From an uncultured Streptococcus sp. (GTDB taxonomy: Bacteria; Bacillota; Bacilli; Lactobacillales; Streptococcaceae), in contig NZ_CALTUR010000116.1 of NCBI RefSeq assembly GCF_943912555.1, positions 1-5,140 on the forward strand: a stretch of DNA of 5,140 nt, given 5' to 3'. The notes beneath the pieces were generated by a model. It saw only the letters and a program-made list of their open reading frames with translations. It searched no databases and had not been told where the DNA came from. A program made the translations under genes and the position numbers. Below, in pieces: positions 1 to 5,140 of this stretch (within the stretch, counting starts at the first letter, position 1; the number at the start of each line of letters is the position of its first letter).

Positions 1-757
1 GATCAGCATCAATCCCATTCACGATACCAGAAACTTTACCAGACTCCATTCGAAGAATCTGATCCAAGTTACATCCGAACTGACTGGTCATAATTTCATG
101 GGCATAGCTAGGTGAAACGGTTGAAACACGATCCGCATAGAGAATACCAGCCTTCATCCAGTTCAGACAGTTGTTCCATCGAAGGGTACCATCAGCATAA
201 CGTTCAAAGCCAACTCCAAACAAATCACCCAACATTCCTTCTGAGAATTGTCCTTGGAATTCCAAATTATGAATGGTTAAAACAGTTTTAATGCCCTCAT
301 AGGCTTGAATCCAACGATATTTTTCCTTTAACAAGAAAGAAATCATAGCTGTATGATAGTCATGAACATGGAGAAAATCAGGGATAAAGTCAATCCTTTC
401 CATTGCCTCAATGGCAGCAAGTTGGAAGAAAGCAAAGCGTTCTCCGTCATCAAAATCACCGTAAACATGACCACGGAAGAAATAATATTGGTTGTCAATA
501 AAGTAGAAGGTTACACCATTTAAGACTGTTTTCTTAATTCCACAATACTGTCTGCGCCAACCAACACTCACCTCAAAATGAAGAACATCTTCAATCTGAT
601 TTCCAAATTTAGCCTCTACCATGTCATAATAAGGTAAAATTACTGCAACTTCATGCCCTGCTTTTGTCAGTGATTTTGGAAGAGCGCCAATAACGTCTCC
701 CAAACCACCTGTTTTTGAAAAGGGTGCACCCTCAGCTGCTACAAATAAAATTTTCAT
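1..757 (-). CDS. glgA: Glycogen synthase GlgA (ADP-glucose type), N-terminal part, cut by window edge
   Basis: GlgA transfers glucose from ADP-glucose to the non-reducing end of an alpha-1,4-glucan in the cytoplasm; it belongs to glycosyltransferase family 5. I translated this frame by hand: it opens [20 protein letters not shown] and stays open for 252 codons to the edge, ending in VNGIDAD. The KTGGL motif at residues 15-19 is the ADP-glucose/glucan-binding lysine loop of the family. [10 protein letters not shown] (130-139) and [12 protein letters not shown] (160-171) are typical of the GT5 catalytic N-domain, as is [12 protein letters not shown] (211-222). The usual length is about 480 residues, so roughly the second half (C-terminal Rossmann domain) lies outside the window; this is truncation by the window, not a broken gene. 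The start overlaps the glgD stop as ATGA, and a GAGG ribosome binding site lies 10 bases upstream inside glgD. The product call is secure. Confidence 0.97.
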   Translation of the reverse strand, partial: MKILFVAAEGAPFSKTGGLGDVIGALPKSLTKAGHEVAVILPYYDMVEAKFGNQIEDVLHFEVSVGWRRQYCGIKKTVLNGVTFYFIDNQYYFFRGHVYGDFDDGERFAFFQLAAIEAMERIDFIPDFLHVHDYHTAMISFLLKEKYRWIQAYEGIKTVLTIHNLEFQGQFSEGMLGDLFGVGFERYADGTLRWNNCLNWMKAGILYADRVSTVSPSYAHEIMTSQFGCNLDQILRMESGKVSGIVNGIDAD

Positions 758-1893
758 GAATGAATATCCTCTGTTACTTTAGCACCTTTCTTAACGACGA
801 CTGGATGTTCTGCAGTTCCACGGATCACAACTCCATCTGCAACTTCCACACCCTTGTCCAAGATAGCATATTCTACCTGAGCACCTTCTCCAATAACAAC
901 ACGAGGGAATAAGATGCTATCTTTAACCAAGCTATCCTTATGGACATGAATATTGCGTGAAAGAACAGAATTAGCCACTTGACCTTCAATGATACTACCA
1001 GAAGCAAACTGAGATGTACTTACCTTAGATGTATTGGCGTAGTAAGTTGGCTCTTCGTTTTTGACCTTTGTATAAATCTTTTGATTTGGTGAGAAGAGAG
1101 AATAGAATTTTTGCGATTCAAGCATATCTTTGTTAGCTTGGTAATAAGACTCTACAGAGTGAATATTTGCAAGGTATCCTGTGTACTCGTAGGCAAAAGC
1201 CCCTTCTTTTGCAGCCAAATCCCGTAAAACATAACGCAATTTCTCTGGATGTTCTTTCTTAGCTTCTTCTTCTAAGCGTTCAATCAACCAAGGTGTATCA
1301 ACAACAAAGATATCTGTAGACATATTGTAAACTTCATCTGTTGACTTGCTATCAAAGAGTTTATGAGAACGAACATGGTCTGTTTCATCTACTTCCAAGA
1401 TTGCGTTCACTTCTGAAATATCTTTCTTAGGAAGTTTCTTATAAACAACTGTAATAGGCCCCTTCGTTGTGTTATGAAGGTGGAACACTTGGTTCAAATC
1501 AATATTAATCAAAACATCACAGTTGAGTGATACTGTTTGGTTTGACCCAGAGCGTTTTAAATAGGTGAGCAGCTGTTGGTAATATTCTTTTCCTACTGTG
1601 CTACTCTCAACGCGTGTATTATAAATTCCTAGATAATAGTGACTAAGAAGAGTGGACAAGCCCCACTCACGCCCTGAACGGATATGGTCAAAAACAGAAC
1701 TAATATTATCCTGCTGAAAAATACCAAAAACACTGCGAACACCAGCATTGGCAAGACTTGAGAGCGGGAAGTCAATCAAACGATATTTACCGCCAAATGG
1801 CAAACTAGCTACTGGACGGTGGTCTGTCAATGTTGACATATCATGAAAACCAACTGTGTTTCCTAAAATGGCAGAATATTTATCAATCTTCAT
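754..1893 (-). CDS. glgD: GlgD, non-catalytic (regulatory) subunit of ADP-glucose pyrophosphorylase
   Basis: This 379-residue protein is a paralogue of GlgC with the same plan: a nucleotidyltransferase fold (about 1-250) followed by a left-handed beta-helix region (about 290-370). [18 protein letters not shown] (34-51) aligns with the GlgC core. The catalytic signatures are eroded. The GlgC loop AGGQGTRL is replaced by GNTVGFHD (11-18), [10 protein letters not shown] by [11 protein letters not shown] (123-133), FEEKP is absent, and YWKDVGT is replaced by YLANIHS (240-246). In Firmicutes such GlgD proteins pair with GlgC and raise or tune its activity while being nearly inactive alone (known for Geobacillus and Streptococcus mutans); I infer the same here. 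It begins inside the end of glgC (11-base overlap). The bases before its ATG are G-rich (GTGGGGGT, 9 bases away) rather than a clear ribosome binding site, so translation is probably coupled to glgC. It might be annotated elsewhere as a GlgC homologue. Confidence 0.96.
   Translation of the reverse strand: MKIDKYSAILGNTVGFHDMSTLTDHRPVASLPFGGKYRLIDFPLSSLANAGVRSVFGIFQQDNISSVFDHIRSGREWGLSTLLSHYYLGIYNTRVESSTVGKEYYQQLLTYLKRSGSNQTVSLNCDVLINIDLNQVFHLHNTTKGPITVVYKKLPKKDISEVNAILEVDETDHVRSHKLFDSKSTDEVYNMSTDIFVVDTPWLIERLEEEAKKEHPEKLRYVLRDLAAKEGAFAYEYTGYLANIHSVESYYQANKDMLESQKFYSLFSPNQKIYTKVKNEEPTYYANTSKVSTSQFASGSIIEGQVANSVLSRNIHVHKDSLVKDSILFPRVVIGEGAQVEYAILDKGVEVADGVVIRGTAEHPVVVKKGAKVTEDIHS
768..771 (-). 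promoter_or_regulatory. Ribosome binding site of glgA, inside the 3' end of glgD
   Basis: The minus strand reads AGAGGAT, with the GAGG core 10 bases before the glgA ATG at 757. It is shorter and more distant than the sites of glgB and glgC. Because the glgA start overlaps the glgD stop (ATGA, 754-757), re-initiation by ribosomes ending glgD is likely to contribute. Confidence 0.6.
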
Positions 1894-3025
1894 CTGTTGC
1901 TACCCCCACTACTTCATTATATCCTACAACTTGTACTTCTTCTGTTCCATCAATTTCGACACCATCAGAAATAACTGCACCTTCACCAATAATGGCACGT
2001 TTGATTTTAGCTCCGTGTCCAATAATGGCTCCACTCATGATAACTGAATCTACTACTTCTGCTCCTTCGCGAACTTGCGCCCCTGTTGAAAGGATAGAAT
2101 GTTTAACCGTTCCATCAACAAAACATCCGTCTACAACCAAGGAATCTTCCACATGAGCATTTGCCCCAAGGAAGTTTGGTGGTGAAATTAAGTTTCTTGA
2201 GTAAATCTTCCATTGACGGTTACGACTATCCAAGGCATTCTCTGGAGAAATGTACTCCATGTTCGCTTCCCAAAGCGACTCAATAGTACCAACGTCTTTC
2301 CAATAACCATTAAATTCGTAGGCATAGACACTTTCACCTGACTCAAGGTAATTTGGAATGACATTTTTACCGAAGTCTGACATATCGACATTGCTCTTTT
2401 CAGCAGCGACTAACATATTGCGGAGACGTTGCCAATCAAAGATGTAAATCCCCATAGAGGCTTTGGTAGATTTTGGTTGGGCTGGTTTCTCTTCAAATTC
2501 TACAATACGATTATTAGCATCTGTATTCATGATACCAAAACGACTGGCTTCTTTAAGAGGAACATCAAGAACTGCTACTGTCAAACTAGCATTATTATCC
2601 TTGTGAGATTGGAGCATAGCATCATAGTCCATTTTGTAGATGTGGTCCCCAGACAGAATCAAGACATACTCAGGATTGACACTATCGATATAATCGATAT
2701 TTTGATAAATAGCGTGACTAGTTCCTTCAAACCAACGATTTCCTTCACTTGCGGAATAAGGTTGAAGGATAGAGACACCAGAATTAATACCATCTAGACC
2801 CCAACTTGAACCATTCCCAATATGATTGTTAAGAGCAAGTGGTTGATACTGTGTGATGACTCCAACATTGTTGATGCCTGAGTTGGCACAGTTTGAAAGA
2901 GCAAAGTCAATGATACGGTAGCGCCCACCAAATTGTACAGCTGGTTTAGCAATGCTTTGAGTGAGTTTCCCAAGACGAGTTCCTTGCCCACCAGCAAGAA
3001 TCAAAGCTAACATTTCATTCTTCAT
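1883..3025 (-). CDS. glgC: Glucose-1-phosphate adenylyltransferase GlgC (catalytic subunit)
   Basis: GlgC makes ADP-glucose and pyrophosphate from ATP and glucose-1-phosphate, the committed step of bacterial glycogen synthesis. The 380-residue sequence has all the catalytic landmarks: the nucleotide loop LAGGQGTRL (10-18), KPAV (27-30), [12 protein letters not shown] (34-45), W98 in [18 protein letters not shown] (125-134) with the expected catalytic Asp127, FEEKP (177-181) with the glucose-1-phosphate Lys180, and YWKDVGT (241-247). From about 288 to 360, isoleucine/valine-rich hexapeptide repeats form the C-terminal left-handed beta-helix. It is about 50 residues shorter than E. coli GlgC (431), mostly at the N-terminus. 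The position of the E. coli fructose-1,6-bisphosphate lysine (K39) reads Ser24 by my alignment. The start at 3025 is chosen over the ATG at codon 5 because AAAGGAG lies at a good distance from it. The gene overlaps glgB and glgD by 11 bases each. Confidence 0.98.
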   Translation of the reverse strand: MKNEMLALILAGGQGTRLGKLTQSIAKPAVQFGGRYRIIDFALSNCANSGINNVGVITQYQPLALNNHIGNGSSWGLDGINSGVSILQPYSASEGNRWFEGTSHAIYQNIDYIDSVNPEYVLILSGDHIYKMDYDAMLQSHKDNNASLTVAVLDVPLKEASRFGIMNTDANNRIVEFEEKPAQPKSTKASMGIYIFDWQRLRNMLVAAEKSNVDMSDFGKNVIPNYLESGESVYAYEFNGYWKDVGTIESLWEANMEYISPENALDSRNRQWKIYSRNLISPPNFLGANAHVEDSLVVDGCFVDGTVKHSILSTGAQVREGAEVVDSVIMSGAIIGHGAKIKRAIIGEGAVISDGVEIDGTEEVQVVGYNEVVGVATDED

Positions 3026-4943
3026 TTTCTACTCCTTTATGTTTTTGATTTTTAATAGTTTTAGCAGTTTTCAAGCGTCTCTTGATTTTCCAAATACTTG
3101 CCCCCATTGCTGGTAAGGTAAAGGTCAAGGTCTGCTCATAATCCTTCCATAGTCCTTCTTGCGTTTGAACAGTTTGATTGTGTTCTTTCCAGACACCGCC
3201 CCACTCTTCTAACTCAGTATTCCACACTTCTTCGTAAACCCCTGCAACAGGAAGTCCGATTGTAAAATCTTGTCGTTCAACAGGTGCCATATTAAAGACA
3301 CAGACTAACATATCGCCCTTTTTACCCTTACGGATGAAGGACAGAACACTCTGGTCTCGATTATCCGCATCAATGATTTCTATACCATCATAGCTGGTAT
3401 CGATTTCCCACAGACAGCGATGGTCTTTGTAAAACTGGTTTAGCTGAGAAGTGAAATACTTCATCTTAGCATTCATTGGGTCCTCTAGGTTAGACCATTC
3501 CAACTGTTCTTCAGATTTCCACTCTAGAAATTGACCGTATTCGCTACCCATGAAGAGTAATTTCTTACCCGGGTGACAAATTTGGTAGGTGTAGAGATTA
3601 CGCAAACCTGCGAATTGGTTGTAACGATCTCCCCACATCTTGTGCATCATACTCTTCTTACCATGAACCACTTCATCGTGCGAGAATGGTAAGAGATAAT
3701 TCTCCTTGAAGACATACATAAAGCTGAAAGTCACCAGGTTAAAGTCGTATTTACGATAGATCGGATCTTCTTCGTAGAATCGGAGGATATCATTCATCCA
3801 ACCCATGTTCCATTTGTAATCAAAACCAAGACCGTCTGAATCCTTGGTGTCAGTAATCTGAGTAGCTGATGAACTTTCCTCAGCTATCATCATAACATCT
3901 GGATGAACAAGTTTAATCACATCATTCAAGCGTTTTAGGAAATAATATCCTTCATAGTTTAGGTTGCCACCATCTTTATTAGGTGTCCAGGGAGCATCAT
4001 CGTAGTCAAGATAGAGCATGTTGCTCACTGCATCCACGCGGATACCGTCCAAATGGTAAAAGTCAATCCAAAACTTAATACTAGAAATCAAGAAAGACTG
4101 GACTTCATTTTTTCCAAGGTCAAAATTGAGAGCTCCCCAACCATAATTATGAGCCTTATTATGGTCTTGGTATTCAAAAGTTGGTGTACCATCATAATAT
4201 GCTAAGGCATCATCATTAATGGTAAAGTGTCCAGGAACCCAATCTACAATAACTCCGATATTATTTAAATGGCATTCCTCAACAAAATCTTGAAATTCTT
4301 CAGGACTTCCATAAGTATGCTCTAAAGCAAAGTAACCCATTAGCTGATAACCCCAACTCAAACCAAGTGGGTGGGACATCAAAGGCATGAATTCTATGTG
4401 TGTATAATTCATATCAACTAAATAAGGAATCAGGTCGTCTTTTAGTTGACTGAAACGATAAGGACTTCCGTCAGGATTTCTCTTCCAAGATCCAGCGTGA
4501 ACTTCGTAGATATTAATAGGACGTTGTGCAAACCCATTTCGTTTTCTACGGGCTAACCAAAGGCCGTCCTTCCATTTCTTTTCAGGAATATCTGTTAAAA
4601 TAGCTCCAGTACCAGGTCGTGCCTCATACCGTACAGCCAAAGGATCAATCTTCATAAGCTGATGACCATTTGCACGTGTGATATGATACTTATAAATTTG
4701 GCCTTCGTAAGCAAGACTTGTAAAGACTTCCCAAACACCAGACTCATTTCTCTCCATGGCGATTTGATTATCAACCCAGTTGGTAAAGTCACCAACCAAA
4801 TGGACTGCTTGTGCATTAGGTGCCCACACACGAAATCGATAACCAAGCACTCCATTTAGTTCTTCCTTATGTGCTCCCAGATAATGCTGGAGGTGAAAGT
4901 TTTCACCAGTCATAAAGGTTCGCAAAGATTCTCTATTATTCAT
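3015..4943 (-). CDS. glgB: 1,4-alpha-glucan (glycogen) branching enzyme GlgB
   Basis: GlgB cleaves an alpha-1,4 chain and re-attaches the segment by an alpha-1,6 bond, branching glycogen in the cytoplasm. The 642-residue product has an N-terminal CBM48-type beta-sandwich (about 26-115, with [19 protein letters not shown]), a GH13 (alpha/beta)8 barrel (about 140-530) and a C-terminal all-beta domain (about 535-620). The four GH13 regions are [10 protein letters not shown] (231-240), [11 protein letters not shown] (299-309; nucleophile Asp304), MIAEESSS (352-359; acid/base Glu355) and FSHDEVVHG (420-428; Asp423). It is shorter than E. coli GlgB (728) because the extra N-terminal N1 domain is missing, which is normal for this form. 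The last 25 or so residues form a lysine-rich tail ([18 protein letters not shown], 619-636) ending in acidic residues. It is the first gene of the operon, with a full AGGAGG 4 bases before the ATG. Its last codons contain the ribosome binding site and start codon of glgC. Confidence 0.98.
   Translation of the reverse strand: MNNRESLRTFMTGENFHLQHYLGAHKEELNGVLGYRFRVWAPNAQAVHLVGDFTNWVDNQIAMERNESGVWEVFTSLAYEGQIYKYHITRANGHQLMKIDPLAVRYEARPGTGAILTDIPEKKWKDGLWLARRKRNGFAQRPINIYEVHAGSWKRNPDGSPYRFSQLKDDLIPYLVDMNYTHIEFMPLMSHPLGLSWGYQLMGYFALEHTYGSPEEFQDFVEECHLNNIGVIVDWVPGHFTINDDALAYYDGTPTFEYQDHNKAHNYGWGALNFDLGKNEVQSFLISSIKFWIDFYHLDGIRVDAVSNMLYLDYDDAPWTPNKDGGNLNYEGYYFLKRLNDVIKLVHPDVMMIAEESSSATQITDTKDSDGLGFDYKWNMGWMNDILRFYEEDPIYRKYDFNLVTFSFMYVFKENYLLPFSHDEVVHGKKSMMHKMWGDRYNQFAGLRNLYTYQICHPGKKLLFMGSEYGQFLEWKSEEQLEWSNLEDPMNAKMKYFTSQLNQFYKDHRCLWEIDTSYDGIEIIDADNRDQSVLSFIRKGKKGDMLVCVFNMAPVERQDFTIGLPVAGVYEEVWNTELEEWGGVWKEHNQTVQTQEGLWKDYEQTLTFTLPAMGASIWKIKRRLKTAKTIKNQKHKGVENEE
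3032..3038 (-). promoter_or_regulatory. Ribosome binding site of glgC, inside the 3' end of glgB
   Basis: The minus strand reads AAAGGAG, 6 bases before the ATG at 3025. It decides the glgC start: the next in-frame ATG (codon 5, MLALILAGG) would have this site too far away. The site lies within the last codons of glgB, so ribosomes finishing glgB would run over it before terminating 11 bases past the glgC start. Confidence 0.8.
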
Positions 4944-4947
4944 ACAC

Positions 4948-4953
4948 CCTCCT
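4948..4953 (-). promoter_or_regulatory. Ribosome binding site of glgB
   Basis: The minus strand reads AGGAGG followed by GTGT and the ATG at 4943. This is a perfect complement to the 16S rRNA tail at a slightly short spacing of 4 bases. It fixes the glgB start and is the strongest ribosome binding site in the window, as expected for the first gene of a translationally coupled operon. Confidence 0.9.
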
Positions 4954-4958
4954 ATTTC

Positions 4959-4972
4959 TGTAAGCGTTTTCT
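4959..4972. promoter_or_regulatory. cre site (CcpA binding) at the glg promoter
   Basis: The plus strand reads TGTAAGCGTTTTCT and the minus strand AGAAAACGCTTACA. Either strand matches the catabolite-responsive element consensus TGWNANCGNTNWCA at 13 of 14 positions; one outermost base differs. The site begins about 2 bases after the predicted start of transcription (near 4974) and ends 5 bases before the ribosome binding site. CcpA bound at such a position normally represses, by blocking initiation or elongation. I infer that glycogen synthesis genes are turned down when a preferred sugar such as glucose is plentiful. This was read from sequence only; binding has not been shown here. Confidence 0.85.
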
Positions 4973-4980
4973 ATAAATTT

Positions 4981-5009
4981 ATTATACTACCTTTTTATGG
5001 AAGATTCAA
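4981..5009 (-). promoter_or_regulatory. Sigma-A-type promoter of the glgBCDA operon
   Basis: On the minus strand a -35 box TTGAAT (5009-5004; 4 of 6 to TTGACA) is followed by exactly 17 bases and a perfect -10 box TATAAT (4986-4981). Transcription would begin near 4974, giving a leader of about 31 bases before glgB. The flanking DNA on the upstream side is very AT-rich, which may help polymerase binding. No other promoter of this quality is visible in the window, and the gene overlaps leave no room for one between genes. Confidence 0.85.
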
Positions 5010-5070
5010 GTGTATTACTAAGAAAGATTAAAATTATTTTGAAAGTCTTCAATAAATTAACTTATTTCTT

Positions 5071-5103
5071 CACTTGTAAATCAAGTGTTTTTCAGAAACA
5101 CTT
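5071..5103. repeat. Overlapping inverted repeats upstream of the glg promoter
   Basis: Two perfect hairpins share a central arm. On the plus strand, CACTTG (5071-5076) and CAAGTG (5082-5087) pair across a 5-base loop. AAGTGTTT (5083-5090) and AAACACTT (5096-5103) pair across another 5-base loop. The shared arm means that only one hairpin can form at a time. Both lie upstream of the main promoter, so they are not in its transcript. They may be an operator, the terminator of a gene beyond the right edge, or part of a longer leader from a promoter further upstream. On the plus strand the first hairpin is followed by TTTTT, but no plus-strand gene reads into it. Function is unknown. Confidence 0.6.
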
Positions 5104-5117
5104 TGAAAACGAAATGT
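5104..5117. promoter_or_regulatory. Possible weak second cre-like half site
   Basis: The plus strand reads TGAAAACG followed by AAATGT. The left half fits the cre consensus fully, but three right-half positions fail, so it matches 11 of 14. It lies about 130 bases upstream of the good cre site. It could be an auxiliary CcpA contact or a chance match in AT-rich DNA; I lean to chance. Confidence 0.2.
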
Positions 5118-5140
5118 TTTTTTACAATACTACCATAAAG

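Noticed and set aside
1..757. glgA as a broken gene
   Set aside because: The reading frame is intact with all expected N-domain motifs right up to base 1; the missing half is simply outside the window.
1830..2156. Plus-strand open frame of 108 codons opposite the end of glgC
   Set aside because: It is antisense to the GlgC beta-helix repeats, is rich in Ser/Thr/Pro as a by-product of that repeat, and has no ribosome binding site or promoter that I can see. It is a shadow frame.
2429..2797. Plus-strand open frame of 122 codons inside glgC
   Set aside because: It lies fully opposite the conserved GlgC catalytic domain, resembles no family I know, and has no ribosome binding site. It is a shadow frame.
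4652..4859. Short open frames of 65-67 codons on both strands within the glgB 5' part
   Set aside because: Both overlap the well-supported CBM48 region of GlgB in other frames and have no start signals or recognisable content.
5042..5085. Second minus-strand promoter with TTGATT and GTTAAT spaced by 17 bases
   Set aside because: Both boxes match only 4 of 6 in very AT-rich DNA where such pairs arise by chance, and the TTGAAT/TATAAT promoter downstream is far better.
5071..5092. Plus-strand intrinsic terminator (CACTTG/CAAGTG stem followed by TTTTT)
   Set aside because: The stem is only 6 pairs with three G-C pairs, and no plus-strand gene precedes it, since the region to its left is the glgB promoter pointing the other way. 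I kept it only as an inverted repeat.
5082..5140. Tail of an upstream minus-strand gene (frame open from the right edge to a TGA at about 5083-5081)
   Set aside because: Only about 19 codons are visible, with no recognisable protein ending; an open run of this length is common by chance. It cannot be ruled out without the sequence to the right.

Overview
The window carries most of a bacterial glycogen biosynthesis operon, glgB-glgC-glgD-glgA, transcribed entirely on the minus strand (right to left as written). Four features point to a Firmicute, most likely a Streptococcus of the mitis/pneumoniae group. The DNA is AT-rich, the ADP-glucose pyrophosphorylase is split into paired GlgC and GlgD subunits, GlgB is the short form, and a CcpA-type cre site sits at the promoter. 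The protein sequences also look to me like pneumococcal-type Glg proteins. That is recognition from memory, not a search, and the species is not settled.

Layout in transcription order. Positions 5140-4944 are a non-coding upstream region of about 197 bases. It holds a set of short inverted repeats, a sigma-A-type promoter (TTGAAT, 17 bp, TATAAT), a near-consensus cre site just past the predicted start of transcription, and a full AGGAGG ribosome binding site. glgB (branching enzyme, 4943-3015), glgC (catalytic ADP-glucose pyrophosphorylase subunit, 3025-1883), glgD (non-catalytic paralogue of GlgC, 1893-754) and the first 252 codons of glgA (glycogen synthase, 757 to the left edge) follow with no gaps. 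Every junction is an overlap: 11, 11 and 4 bases. There is no gene-free stretch longer than 300 bases.

How the genes work together. GlgC with GlgD makes ADP-glucose from glucose-1-phosphate and ATP. GlgA adds the glucose to growing alpha-1,4 chains, and GlgB cuts and re-attaches chain segments through alpha-1,6 bonds to make branched glycogen. The overlapping genes suggest one transcript with coupled translation. The cre site suggests that the operon is held down by CcpA while a preferred sugar is abundant.

This is a well-known metabolic locus, and I do not see a new biological system in it. The points most worth a second look are the cre placement, the alternating hairpin arms upstream, the nearly identical 11-base overlaps on either side of glgC, and the degenerated active site of GlgD.
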